This document shows, one piece after another, positions 43,304 through 52,319 of a stretch of DNA of 64,000 nucleotides (its first letter is position 1; every line of letters begins with the position of its first letter). The DNA is from Actinospica robiniae DSM 44927 (GTDB lineage Bacteria > Actinomycetota > Actinomycetes > Streptomycetales > Catenulisporaceae), in the NCBI RefSeq assembly GCF_000504285.1, contig NZ_KI632511.1:3841372-3905371 (forward strand), written 5' to 3'. Below the pieces are notes generated by a model, which saw nothing but the letters and a program-made list of their open reading frames with translations, made no database searches and had not been told where the DNA came from. Both the position numbers and the translations under genes were made by a program.

Positions 43304-44102
43304 GCTTCGGCGGTTTCGGCGCCGCCAGCAGTGCTTGGATGACGGACGCCGCCCGCCGCCGGCATGCTCGAATATCGGACCGCTGCAGCCTTCCTCTGTC
43401 GACCTTGACCCTGATACCCAAGGCGATCAGGCCAGCGATCTCGACCCGATGTGATGTCAGCAGATGGGACCTCCGTTGATTTACTCGCTTGAGTTCCAGG
43501 ATGATCGAAGAAGATCGAAGCCGCGAAGAGATGCACACCAGTCGTAATTGCCTCCGCATGTGAATATGCAAATTGCATGCGCACGTGCGGACCAGGGTTG
43601 CCGATACCGCCCCGACGGAAGAGGCCGAGATTTATACATTGTTTATGTAAACTACTTAACTCGGCAACGCCAATTGTCACTGGCATGATTTCAATCGACG
43701 TACGCTTCAGCTTCGACTGGGCATGGTTTTCGGGTACGCTGAGCTGTGGCTTCACGCCAGACTCAGAGACGCTCATGAGGCGTACGCCAGGGTGCGCTAC
43801 CGGCTCATGCTCCTTTTTTCGGGACATGGGAGCGTGCTTGACACCGCATCGGGTACGGTAGTGGTGTGAGAGCGCGGCAAGGGACCTGGAGTAGTCACCG
43901 CCAGAACTGGCGGCCACGCAACCGTGGCGCGGATCACAATAACCCTCTGGTGGCGGGCAGTCGATGCTCGTATACTGAGTCTCTGGAAACTTGGCTGAAC
44001 CACGAACAACCTAAGTCCAGCACATTGCATTTGCAAATGAGGATTCTGCCAAGGTGGGGCATCAGGAATGGAGCCCGCGTTAGCACCTTTAGGGAGCTCG
44101 GG

Positions 44103-44369
44103 GTGGGAGAGCGGACAGCGGAGCGTGAAGCGTGGCGGAAGTCATCGCTTTGCAATAGTAGCGATAATTGCGTCGAGGTTCGTTTCAGTGATGGACGGAT
44201 CCAGGTGCGCGACTCGAAGGATCCCGAACGCGCGCCGTTGTACTTCACCCTGAGCGAATGGACCCAGTTCCTCTGCGGTGCCCTGCTCGGCGAGTTCGAT
44301 GCCGTACGTCTGACCGCATCCAGTGTCGGCGTGACGTCGACAAGGCTGCCCAGCGGAGAGGTGGGGTGA
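44103..44369 (+). CDS. DUF397 domain protein
   Basis: 88 residues from GTG 44103 with AGGGAG upstream. WRKSSLCNSSDNCVEVRFSDG, then IQVRDSKDPERAPLYFTLSEW, then FLCGALLGEFD is the entire DUF397 pattern. These small proteins are usually encoded beside an XRE/DUF5753 regulator and are thought to work with it, as BldB-like or WhiJ-associated partners in streptomycete development. Here the XRE gene is about 1.1 kb downstream, separated by two membrane-protein genes. The longer open frame to 43866 is rejected for lack of similarity. Confidence 0.85.
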   Translation: MGERTAEREAWRKSSLCNSSDNCVEVRFSDGRIQVRDSKDPERAPLYFTLSEWTQFLCGALLGEFDAVRLTASSVGVTSTRLPSGEVG

Positions 44370-44375
44370 CGGACA

Positions 44376-44753
44376 GTGAGCATTCCCGTGGAGGCGCGGT
44401 TAAACGGCCAACCCGCGAGCCGTCCAGCTCGGTCGGCGCATGTATCCCAGAAGACTGTTCCACTCGAAACGCTCGTGCCCGCCGAACAGCCTCGTGGCGA
44501 GATCGCGGGAAGCGATTCGACCGACGGAGGGCCACGATTCGCCGCCTACTCCATCTGCGTCGGCGGGATGGCCACGGTCGGCGGCTTGGCTGTCGCAGCG
44601 CTGGTTCAGCCGCAATCGCCAGGCGGAGTGTGGTTCTTCGCCACTCTTGTGCTGGCGGCTCTCGGAGGAGTGCTGGCGGTGCCGGCCACGCTGCGCCTCG
44701 AGCGGCGCCGGGCACAGCAGCACCGCTCAGGCGCCCGCGGTATCAGGGGTTAG
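44376..44753 (+). CDS. Small two-span membrane protein
   Basis: Uncharacterised 125-residue protein. About 50 polar residues precede two hydrophobic helices (FAAYSICVGGMATVGGLAVAALV and FFATLVLAALGGVLAVPATL) and a basic tail (RLERRRAQQHRSGARG). GTG 44376 lies 6 bp after the DUF397 stop with GAGAGGTGGGG upstream, so the two genes are probably co-transcribed. Its last codons overlap the end of the convergent gene by 11 bp. A role as membrane partner of the DUF397/XRE pair is speculative. Confidence 0.6.
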   Translation: MSIPVEARLNGQPASRPARSAHVSQKTVPLETLVPAEQPRGEIAGSDSTDGGPRFAAYSICVGGMATVGGLAVAALVQPQSPGGVWFFATLVLAALGGVLAVPATLRLERRRAQQHRSGARGIRG

Positions 44754-45240
44754 CGCTCTGTGACGATCGACCCTTGGCGAGCCGCTTGTAGAGGGCTCTG
44801 AAGCACCCGTAGCAGACGAGCACAGCCGAGCATCCGTAGCCGCCGAGCTGCACCCACGGGCCGGAGGACTTGAGGTTCAGGCTCACGTGGCTGCTGTGGA
44901 CGATGTACAGAACCGCCAGGCTCGCCGCCGCACCGACCGCGAGAACCAGGGCGAGCATCCGGAGAACCTGGGCGAGCACCTGGCCGGCGACCCTGATGAG
45001 CCTTGCATCCGCCTCGTTCCGGGCCTGTATCAGCTTGACCTCGTGTTCTGCCGCTGCCTTCCAGAGCTCAAGCACACGGGACTTCTCCTCGTCGCTCTTG
45101 ATGGCTTTCAAGATCGTCGCCATATCGGCCCAGGGGCGTCCGCCAGTACCAGCGGCCGATGCGCCGGGCGCCGCAACCTGGTTCCCGGCTGCGGCGCTTT
45201 GGGGTATGAAGTTTTTCCAACTGTCCCGCATCGGCGACAT
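44743..45240 (-). CDS. Membrane protein with N-terminal cytoplasmic helix region
   Basis: Uncharacterised 165 residues from ATG 45240. A helical N-terminal half (ILKAIKSDEEKSRVLELWKA, EHEVKLIQARNEADARLIR) leads into two membrane spans (LRMLALVLAVGAAASLAVLYIV and WVQLGGYGCSAVLVCYGCFRAL) and a basic end. No enzyme motif. It is convergent with the preceding gene and divergent from the XRE regulator gene. The longer open frame upstream starts without a ribosome site. Confidence 0.6.
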   Translation of the reverse strand: MSPMRDSWKNFIPQSAAAGNQVAAPGASAAGTGGRPWADMATILKAIKSDEEKSRVLELWKAAAEHEVKLIQARNEADARLIRVAGQVLAQVLRMLALVLAVGAAASLAVLYIVHSSHVSLNLKSSGPWVQLGGYGCSAVLVCYGCFRALYKRLAKGRSSQSANP

Positions 45241-45447
45241 CAAGCGCCCCTTCGGAGCTGTGCCAACTGACTTCGCTATCCCGTGGACGTGCGCTGTGGG
45301 TACGGAAAAGCCCCTGCACAGGCCGGCAGTGGTTGACTGTGGGGAGGCCAGTCTCGGCTGCCGAGGATCCAGGCTAGCATGGTGATGCCACATGGATGAG
45401 CGCATGCAGCAGATAGCTACTGGCTGGTAGTAATATGGCCTTCAGCC

Positions 45448-46353
45448 ATGAGCGATCTGACACATGGCACTCTGATAAACGGGCAGAGGATGGCGCGAAT
45501 GGTGCTCAAGGACGACCCAGGACTGCACCGTCGGCAGGTGCGTAACGGACTGAAGGATGCACGGGCACAAGCCGGCCGGACGCAGCAGGACGTCGCCGAC
45601 CAACTGGACTGGTCGCTATCCAAGGTCATTCGCATCGAGAACGGCACCAACACCATCTCGATCACTGATCTCAAGGCGATGCTTTCGCTGTACGGAGTCG
45701 ACGATGCGAACACGGTTGCCGGCCTGGTCGCCGCAGCCCGCGCAAGTCGGAGGAAGCCTTGGTGGTACGAGTTCCACGAGTTGATCCGTCCCCAGTTCGC
45801 CGAGCTGCTCTCCCATGAGGCAGGTGCTAGATCGATCCGTGCTTTCAGCCCGACGATCATCACGGCGCTATTGCAGACGGATGGCTACGCGCGCGCCCTG
45901 CGCGCCGAAACCATAGTGGACCAGGCCAAGCGCGACCGCCTCGTGGATCTGCTCGTCAAACGGCAGGCTCTGCTTCGCGAAGACAATGAAGTCGTCACTC
46001 ACTTCATCGTTGCCGAAGCAGCACTCCACCTGCAGGTCGGGGGGCCAGCGGTGATGACCGAACAACTCGGCCACCTGCTCCAGTGCATGCAGTCCCCGCA
46101 GACCACCGTGCGCGTTCTTCCGTACACCGCAGGCGCACACCCCGCGTTGAGCGGATCGGTCGTCCTCCTGCAACTCGCCGACGAGGATAACGACGTCGTC
46201 TTTCTCGAAGGCGCTGAAGATGACGTGATCAGCCACGACGACGCGCTGAGACGTGAGACCTACAACGCCGTCTTCCAACGACTCGAGTCGAAGGCGCTTG
46301 GGCAGGATGCGAGCGCCGACCTGATTCGGAAAGTACAGGAGTCATACCGGTAA
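45448..46353 (+). CDS. XRE-family regulator with DUF5753 domain
   Basis: 301 residues. An N-terminal helix-turn-helix (RNGLKDARAQAGRTQQDVAD, WSLSKVIRIENG) is followed by a DUF5753 ligand-like domain (PWWYEFHELIRPQF, IRAFSPTIITALLQTDGYARA, LVKRQALLRED, FIVAEAALH, VRVLPYTAGAHPALSGSVVLLQL). This architecture is abundant in streptomycetes and pairs with DUF397 proteins in developmental or antibiotic control. The ATG at 45448 is used; an ATG at 45499 (MVLKDD) has a better ribosome site (AGAGGA) and may be the real start. Confidence 0.9.
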   Translation: MSDLTHGTLINGQRMARMVLKDDPGLHRRQVRNGLKDARAQAGRTQQDVADQLDWSLSKVIRIENGTNTISITDLKAMLSLYGVDDANTVAGLVAAARASRRKPWWYEFHELIRPQFAELLSHEAGARSIRAFSPTIITALLQTDGYARALRAETIVDQAKRDRLVDLLVKRQALLREDNEVVTHFIVAEAALHLQVGGPAVMTEQLGHLLQCMQSPQTTVRVLPYTAGAHPALSGSVVLLQLADEDNDVVFLEGAEDDVISHDDALRRETYNAVFQRLESKALGQDASADLIRKVQESYR

Positions 46354-46593
46354 CGACTCAACGCCTATCCCGCACTCACAGACGGCGGCGATCGACGTGT
46401 CAGCCCACTCGGACGGTCGGGAGGGCGAGCGCGGCGTCTTGGCGCTCCAGTCCTAGCCTCCGTCTTTCAGTAGACGTGTGAGTTAGCGCTCTGAGTCGGC
46501 TTGTCGTGGCTGGTTGGTGTGGTTGGTTCGAGGGCATGGCGAGGTGCCGACGCGGGCGGCATCTTCGTGTACACGGACCGCGATCTGGACTGG

Positions 46594-47019
46594 TCATCCA
46601 TCCGATGGCGGGGCCGCAGCAGTCTCCTCGGTACCGCGCAGCGCCCACGCCAGCACCGCCTCGCGCACCGGATCCGGAAGCATCAGAACCTGCGGCTGCG
46701 CCTCCACCCAGCCCGGCTCCTTCACCCGCAGGGCCGCCTCGACATGATCGCGATCGATCGGCCGGTCGGTATCCAGCCCCGCACCGTCCTGCCCCTTGAC
46801 CGTCACCCAGTACAGGTACTCCGCACCGTCCTCGCGCAGACGGAACACGATCTCGATCGCCATCCGTTCGCTATCGAGTGTCGCGACACACTCGTCGAGC
46901 CGGTCGTTGAGCATCCGCATCCACCGGTCGGCCTCAGCCTCGGCACCGGGCTTCACCTTGGCTCGAGACAACTCCACCACCAGGCCCTGCGGGATACTGG
47001 CGGGACGCTCAGCGCTCAT
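46594..47019 (-). CDS. DUF6176 family protein
   Basis: 141 residues from ATG 47019. VVELSRAKVKPGAEAEADRW, MLNDRLDECVATLDSERMAI and YLYWVTVKGQDGAG match the DUF6176 family, small cytoplasmic proteins with a ferredoxin-like (dimeric alpha/beta barrel) appearance. Function unknown. A perfect 13-bp palindrome (CACCTG-T-CAGGTG) lies 34 bp upstream and may be its operator. Transcribed alone. Confidence 0.75.
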   Translation of the reverse strand: MSAERPASIPQGLVVELSRAKVKPGAEAEADRWMRMLNDRLDECVATLDSERMAIEIVFRLREDGAEYLYWVTVKGQDGAGLDTDRPIDRDHVEAALRVKEPGWVEAQPQVLMLPDPVREAVLAWALRGTEETAAAPPSDG

Positions 47020-47473
47020 GGCCCGGCAGTCTCCCACACCCCGAGCGCGCTACACCTGTCAGGTGCGACAACCAGCCGCGCCACACGGCCCCGCACGACC
47101 GCAACCGGCCAGCTCAGCGGGCCAGCCGGCCGGCTTGATCAGAACCCTCCCTCGATCGCGACGGGCCCGAGGCCTCAGGGCCGCGCGAGACGCGGATCGC
47201 CACCACTGACGAAGATGCTTCCGGGAGCCCGGACGGAGCGCCTCAAACAAGGGAGCTGAGTCACACTCCCAGGCCGCAGCGCTGTCCGACGCGGCGGCCA
47301 CGATGGCGGTTTTCCCGCCGGTGACACAGGTAATCATGCGGGCACCGGTCGTGACATCGTGGAACGGCCGAGAGCTCAGGGCGTTACAGCGCGGCACTCG
47401 ATACGCCTTCGACGCTCTCCTATGGTTCAAGCATTCCAAAGCCCGCTCCCGAGTTCCAAGGAGTGCTGACGCG
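47020..47473. other. Intergenic region upstream of the pyrimidine-catabolism operon
   Basis: About 450 bp between divergent genes; no gene supported. Contains the palindrome at 47053-47065 and presumably the operon promoter, which could not be located. Confidence 0.45.
47053..47065. promoter_or_regulatory. CACCTG-T-CAGGTG palindrome
   Basis: Perfect dyad with 6-bp arms and a one-base centre, 34 bp upstream of the DUF6176 gene. Shape fits a small dimeric repressor site; the regulator is unknown. Confidence 0.35.
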
Positions 47474-48316
47474 ATGAGCCGAGTGATACGAGCAGCCCTG
47501 TTCCAGACGACGTGGACCGGTGAGGTCGAGACGATGATCTCGGCACACGAGAAGGCGGCGCGGGAGGCGGCCGCGCAGGGGGCGCAGATCATCGGCTTCC
47601 AGGAGGTGTTCAACGCTCCGTACTTCTGCCAGGTGCAAGAGGCGGAGCACCACAAGTGGGCCGAGGCGATCCCGGACGGCCCGACGACGAAGCGGTTCCA
47701 GGCGCTGGCCAAGGAACTCGGCATCGTCATCGTGCTGCCGCTCTACGAGCTCGAGTCGGCAGGGTTCTACTACAACACCGCGGCCGTGATCGACGCGGAC
47801 GGCAGCTACCTCGGCAAGTACCGCAAGCACCACATTCCGCAGGTCAAGGGTTTCTGGGAGAAGTACTACTTCAAGCCGGGGAACCTCGGTTGGCCGGTGT
47901 TCGACACCGCGGTCGGCCGGGTCGGCGTCTATATCTGCTACGACCGTCACTTCCCCGAGGGCTGGCGCGCGCTCGGCCTGCACGGCGCGGAGATCGTCTA
48001 CAACCCCTCCGCCACGAGCCGTGGACTCTCGGCGTACCTGTGGCAGCTGGAGCAGCCCTCTGCGGCCGTGGCCAACGAGTACTTCGTGGCCGCGATCAAC
48101 CGCGTCGGTGTCGAGGAGTACGGCGACAACGACTTCTACGGCAGCAGCTACTTCGTGGACCCGCGCGGGCAGTTCGTCGGCGACGTGGCCTCGGACAAGG
48201 TCGAGGAGCTCGTCGTGCGCGATCTCGACATGGGTCTGATCGAGGAGGTGCGCCGGCAATGGGCCTTCTACCGCGACCGGCGCCCGGAGGCCTACGGGCC
48301 GCTGACGGAGGCCTGA
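47474..48316 (+). CDS. Nitrilase-superfamily beta-ureidopropionase
   Basis: 280 residues. Nitrilase superfamily triad visible: Glu in IIGFQEVF, Lys in KYRKHHIPQVKGFWEKYYF, Cys in VYICYDRHFPEGWR. The KGFWEKYYFKPGN and SAYLWQLEQPSAAVANEYFVA segments are characteristic of the beta-ureidopropionase (beta-alanine synthase) branch, which splits N-carbamoyl-beta-alanine to beta-alanine, CO2 and ammonia: the last step of reductive pyrimidine breakdown. AAGGAG precedes ATG 47474. First gene of a four-gene operon; dihydropyrimidinase follows 7 bp later, making the assignment firm. Confidence 0.92.
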   Translation: MSRVIRAALFQTTWTGEVETMISAHEKAAREAAAQGAQIIGFQEVFNAPYFCQVQEAEHHKWAEAIPDGPTTKRFQALAKELGIVIVLPLYELESAGFYYNTAAVIDADGSYLGKYRKHHIPQVKGFWEKYYFKPGNLGWPVFDTAVGRVGVYICYDRHFPEGWRALGLHGAEIVYNPSATSRGLSAYLWQLEQPSAAVANEYFVAAINRVGVEEYGDNDFYGSSYFVDPRGQFVGDVASDKVEELVVRDLDMGLIEEVRRQWAFYRDRRPEAYGPLTEA

Positions 48317-48323
48317 TCCGATC

Positions 48324-49721
48324 ATGCGTACATTGATAAAGAACGGCCTGGTCATCACCGCGTCGGACGAGCTGAACGCGGATGTGCTGATCGAGGACGA
48401 GAAAGTGGCCGCGGTCGCGGCGACGGGTAGCGCGGTGGCCGAGGGCTGGACCGCCGACACGGTGCTCGATGCGGCCGGGCTGTACGTCATTCCGGGCGGT
48501 GTCGACGCGCACACGCACATGGAGCTGCCGTTCGGCGGCACGGCTGCGTCCGACACCTTCGAGACCGGATCGCGCGCCGCGGCATGGGGCGGCACGACGA
48601 CGATCGTGGACTTCGCGGTCCAGTCCGTCGGCAAGTCGCTGCGCGAGGGGCTGGACACCTGGCACGCGAAGGCCGAGGGCCAGTGCGCCATCGACTACGC
48701 CTTCCACATGATCATGGCCGACGTCACCGAGGACTCGCTCAAGGAGATGGACGCCCTCGTCGACGAAGGCGTGTCCAGCTTCAAGCTGTTCATGGCCTAC
48801 CCCGGCGTCTTCTACAGCGACGACGGCAAGATCCTGCGCGCCATGCAGCGCGGCGCCGAGAACGGCGGCCTGATCATGATGCACGCCGAGAACGGCATCG
48901 CGATCGACGTGCTCGTCGAGCAGGCGCTCGCGCAGGGCAAGACCGATCCTCGCTACCACGGCGAGGTCCGCAAGGCCCTGCTCGAATCCGAGGCCACCTA
49001 CCGCGCGATTCAGCTCGCCCGGGTCGCGGGCGCGCCGCTGTACGTCGTGCACGTCTCGGCGGCGGAAGCCGTGGCCGAGCTGACCAGGGCTCGTGACTTG
49101 GGGCTCAACGTGTTCGGCGAGACCTGTCCGCAGTATCTGTTCTGTTCGACCGACGACCTCGCGAAGCCCGGCTTCGAGGGCGCGAAGTACGTCTGCTCCA
49201 CGCCGCTGCGGCCGGACGAGCACCAGGAGTCGCTGTGGCGGGCGCTGCGCGGAGACGACCTGTCCGTCATCTCCACCGACCACTGCCCGTTCTGCTTCGT
49301 CGGGCAGAAGGAACTCGGCCGCGGCGACTTCTCCAAGATCCCCAACGGAATGCCCGGCGTCGAGAACCGCATGGATCTGCTGCATCAGGCGGTCGTCGAC
49401 GGCCACATCAGCCGCCGCCGCTGGATCGAGCTCGCCTGCGCGACCCCGGCCCGGATGTTCGGGCTCTACCCGAAGAAGGGGACGATCGCGCCCGGCGCGG
49501 ATGCCGACATCGTGCTCTACGACCCGCGCGGCTCCTACACGATGTCCGCCGCCACACACCACATGAACGTGGACTACTCCGCGTACGAGGGGAAGACCGT
49601 CGCCGGACACTCCAAGACCGTGCTCAGCCGAGGCCGGGTGGTCATCGACGACGAGAAGTTCCTCGGGCAGACCGGCCACGGCCGCTACACGTCGCGCTCG
49701 ACCTGCCAGTACCTGACCTGA
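48324..49721 (+). CDS. Dihydropyrimidinase (hydantoinase)
   Basis: 465 residues of the cyclic amidohydrolase family. DAHTHM supplies the first metal-binding histidines, SSFKLFMAYPG the carboxylated Lys, MHAEN and VHVSAAEAV the other histidines, STDHCPF the metal Asp, with EKTVAGHSKTVL-type C-terminal strand. Hydrolyses 5,6-dihydrouracil to N-carbamoyl-beta-alanine, the substrate of the upstream enzyme. It lies 7 bp after that gene and 19 bp before the oxidoreductase gene. Allantoinase or another hydantoinase is less likely given the beta-ureidopropionase partner. Confidence 0.93.
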   Translation: MRTLIKNGLVITASDELNADVLIEDEKVAAVAATGSAVAEGWTADTVLDAAGLYVIPGGVDAHTHMELPFGGTAASDTFETGSRAAAWGGTTTIVDFAVQSVGKSLREGLDTWHAKAEGQCAIDYAFHMIMADVTEDSLKEMDALVDEGVSSFKLFMAYPGVFYSDDGKILRAMQRGAENGGLIMMHAENGIAIDVLVEQALAQGKTDPRYHGEVRKALLESEATYRAIQLARVAGAPLYVVHVSAAEAVAELTRARDLGLNVFGETCPQYLFCSTDDLAKPGFEGAKYVCSTPLRPDEHQESLWRALRGDDLSVISTDHCPFCFVGQKELGRGDFSKIPNGMPGVENRMDLLHQAVVDGHISRRRWIELACATPARMFGLYPKKGTIAPGADADIVLYDPRGSYTMSAATHHMNVDYSAYEGKTVAGHSKTVLSRGRVVIDDEKFLGQTGHGRYTSRSTCQYLT

Positions 49722-49740
49722 CGTCACGGAGGGAACGAAC

Positions 49741-50751
49741 ATGGATTTCGGTCTGGTGCTGCAGAACGACCCGCCCGCCAAGCTGCTCGTGGACCGGATG
49801 GTGCGAGCCGAACGGCTCGGGTTCACCCACGGCTGGACCTTCGACTCGGCCGTGCTGTGGCAGGAGCCGTTCGTCATCTACAGCCGCGTCCTGCAGCACA
49901 CCGAGCGGCTGGTCGTCGGGCCGATGGTGACCAACCCGGGCACGCGCACCTGGGAGGTCACCGCCTCGACCTTCGCGACACTCAACGAGATGTACGGCAA
50001 TCGGACGATCTGCGGAATCGGCCGGGGTGACTCGGCGATGCGCGTCGCCGGCCGCAGGCCCGCCACGCTCGCGCAACTCGGCGAGGCGATGCGTGTCATC
50101 AAGGACCTCGCCGAGGGACGCGAGGCCGAGTTCGGCGGCACCAGCATGCGCATCCCGTGGGTCGGGGACGGCAGCCTGCCGATCTGGATGGCCGCCTACG
50201 GCCCGAAAGCGCTGGAACTGACGGGCCGCCAGGCCGACGGCTACATCCTCCAACTGGCCGATCCGTTCCTGACGGAGTGGATGATCAAGGCCGTGCGCCA
50301 GGCCGCCGCGGACGCGGGCCGCGATCCGGCGAGCGTCAAGATCTGCGTCGCGGCGCCCGCCTACGTGAGCGACGGGGGTCCCGAGACGTACGCGCACGCC
50401 CTCGACCAGTGCCGGTGGTTCGGCGGCATGGTCGGCAACCACGTCGCCGACCTCGTCTCCCGCTACGGCGAGACCTCCGACATGGTTCCGGTCGAGCTGA
50501 CCGCCTATATCAAGGCCCGGGAGAAGTACGACTACTCCCATCACGGCCGCGCCGGGAACCCGGACACGGCGTTCGTGCCGGACGAGATCGTCCAGCGGTT
50601 CTGCCTCGTCGGTCCGGTCGAGGCACACGTCGAGAAACTCGAGCAGCTCAAGTCGCTCGGCGTGGACCAGGTAGCGATCTATGCCATGCACGACGCCATC
50701 GACGAGGTCGTCGAGCGCTACGCGGACGAAGTGATACCGGCACTGAGCTGA
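49741..50751 (+). CDS. Luciferase-like F420/FMN-dependent oxidoreductase (TIGR03842-like)
   Basis: 336-residue TIM-barrel enzyme of the luciferase-like monooxygenase class. MDFGLVLQNDPPAKLLVDRM, FTHGWTFDSAVLWQEPFVIY, GIGRGDSAMRVAGRRPATLAQ and IWMAAYGPKALELTGRQADG are characteristic of a subfamily found beside dihydropyrimidinase genes and predicted to use F420. Its substrate is not known; a step on the pyrimidine ring or on a ring-derived aldehyde is an inference from the operon. The ATG at 49741 follows ACGGAGGGAAC. No dihydropyrimidine dehydrogenase is visible in the window, which makes this enzyme notable. Confidence 0.88.
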   Translation: MDFGLVLQNDPPAKLLVDRMVRAERLGFTHGWTFDSAVLWQEPFVIYSRVLQHTERLVVGPMVTNPGTRTWEVTASTFATLNEMYGNRTICGIGRGDSAMRVAGRRPATLAQLGEAMRVIKDLAEGREAEFGGTSMRIPWVGDGSLPIWMAAYGPKALELTGRQADGYILQLADPFLTEWMIKAVRQAAADAGRDPASVKICVAAPAYVSDGGPETYAHALDQCRWFGGMVGNHVADLVSRYGETSDMVPVELTAYIKAREKYDYSHHGRAGNPDTAFVPDEIVQRFCLVGPVEAHVEKLEQLKSLGVDQVAIYAMHDAIDEVVERYADEVIPALS

Positions 50752-50783
50752 TCAGAACTCTTAGAGACGAGGTGGCCCTCCCC

Positions 50784-52319
50784 ATGTCCGCAACCGCCCC
50801 GCCCACCGCTACCCCGGGTGAACAAGGCCGAATAGACCTGGCCGAGGGAGTCGTGCTGGACGACGCCCGCTTCGCCAATCCCGACCTGATACCGGTCCCC
50901 GTCGCCAAGCGCCGCTGGAACACGTACAACTTCCTCGCGCTCTGGGTCGGCATGTCGCACAACATCGCGACCTGGACGCTCGCCTCCGGGCTGGTCGCGC
51001 TCGGCATGGACTGGAAGCAGTCCGTGCTCACCATCGCCCTCGCCAACCTGATCGTGCTCGCTCCGGTGATCCTCAACGGACACGCGGGCACCCGCTACGG
51101 CATCCCCTTCCCGGTGTTCGCGCGTGCCTCGTTCGGCCTGCGCGGCGCCAACCTGCCGGCGGTCATCCGCGCGCTGGTGGCGTGCGTGTGGTTCGGCATC
51201 CAGACCTGGATCGGCGGCGGCGCCATCTTCGCACTGGGCGGCAAGGCCTTCGGCCACTGGTGGGCCGACGCGAGCGTGGTCGGCGGCCAGCCGTGGACCG
51301 AGTGGCTCTCATTCGCGGTGTTCTGGATCATCCAGGTCATCGTGATCGTGCGCGGCATGGACACGCTACGGCGCTTCGAGAACTGGGCCGCGCCGCTCGT
51401 GCTCGTCGGCGCGATCGGCCTGCTCGCCTGGGTCGGCATCAAGGCGGGCGGGATGGGCCCGCTGCTGAGCCAGCCCTCGAAGCTGGGCTGGGGCTCGGGC
51501 TTCTGGAAGATCTTCTTCCCCTCGCTGATGGGCATGATCGGGTTCTGGTCCACGCTCTCGCTGAACATCCCGGACTTCACCCGCTTCGGCGGCAGCCAGC
51601 GCGCCCAGGCGCGTGGCCAGGCGCTCGGCCTGCCGACCACGATGACGCTCTTCTCGCTGCTCGCGGTCCTGGTCACCTCCGGATCGCAGGCCCTGTTCGG
51701 TACGCCGATCTGGGATCCGGTCCAGCTGCTGACCAGACTGGACAACGTCGCGGGCACGCTGATCGGCCTCTTCGTCGTACTGATCGCGACGCTCTCGGTG
51801 AACATCGCCGCGAACGTGGTCAGTCCGGCCTACGACTTCTCCAACCTGCTGCCGAAGCTGGTCGGTTTCCGCACCGGCGCGCTGATCACCGGCGTGATCG
51901 GCGTGGTGATCCTGCCGTGGAAGCTGTACTCGAACCCGAACACGTACATCTTCACCTGGCTGGGCACCGTCGGCGGCCTGCTCGGCACGGTCGCGGGCAT
52001 TCTCATCGCGGACTACTGGGTGCTGCGCCGCACCCGGCTCGCACTCGATGAGCTCTACCGACCCTCGGGCAGGTACTGGTACAACGGGGGCTGGAACTGG
52101 CGCGCGGTCGTGTCGTTCGTGGTCGGCGGCCTGCTCGCGGTCGGCGGTTCGTACTCGTCGGTGGTCGACGGGGTGAAGCAGGGCCCGTTCCCCGCAAAGG
52201 GCCTGATCCCGTTCCTGCAGCCGCTGGCCGACTACGGCTGGGCGGTCGGCCTCGGGGCGGCGTTCGTGCTCTACATCGCGCTGACCAAGCTGGCTCCGCC
52301 GAAGGCTTACTCCTCCTGA
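50784..52319 (+). CDS. NCS1-family nucleobase/cation symporter
   Basis: 511-residue permease with twelve predicted membrane spans. WNTYNFLALWVGMSHNIATW is the conserved first-helix region of the NCS1 family (uracil, allantoin, hydantoin, cytosine and thiamine transporters), followed by GIPFPVFARASFGLRGANLPA, SLNIPDFTRFG and SVNIAANVVSPAYD. In this operon uracil, dihydrouracil, hydantoin or allantoin is the likely cargo. ATG 50784 is chosen because the N-terminal tail and family start fit; the longer open frame upstream overlaps the previous gene. Its 3' end overlaps the convergent pucR-type gene by 13 bp. Confidence 0.93.
   Translation: MSATAPPTATPGEQGRIDLAEGVVLDDARFANPDLIPVPVAKRRWNTYNFLALWVGMSHNIATWTLASGLVALGMDWKQSVLTIALANLIVLAPVILNGHAGTRYGIPFPVFARASFGLRGANLPAVIRALVACVWFGIQTWIGGGAIFALGGKAFGHWWADASVVGGQPWTEWLSFAVFWIIQVIVIVRGMDTLRRFENWAAPLVLVGAIGLLAWVGIKAGGMGPLLSQPSKLGWGSGFWKIFFPSLMGMIGFWSTLSLNIPDFTRFGGSQRAQARGQALGLPTTMTLFSLLAVLVTSGSQALFGTPIWDPVQLLTRLDNVAGTLIGLFVVLIATLSVNIAANVVSPAYDFSNLLPKLVGFRTGALITGVIGVVILPWKLYSNPNTYIFTWLGTVGGLLGTVAGILIADYWVLRRTRLALDELYRPSGRYWYNGGWNWRAVVSFVVGGLLAVGGSYSSVVDGVKQGPFPAKGLIPFLQPLADYGWAVGLGAAFVLYIALTKLAPPKAYSS

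Larger units (their letters stand above)
43197..44102. other. Intergenic region, AT-richer than its surroundings
   Basis: About 900 bp with terminator hairpins at the left end and no supportable gene. Sequence from about 43560 to 44060 is noticeably poorer in G+C than its neighbours, and open frames there lack codon bias or similarity. It may hold the promoter region of the DUF397 gene or imported DNA. Confidence 0.45.

Noticed and set aside
42105-43571. 488-codon minus-strand frame across the polygalacturonase
   Set aside because: Antisense to the GH28 gene with Arg/Val/Gly-rich shadow composition; no ribosome site or motif.
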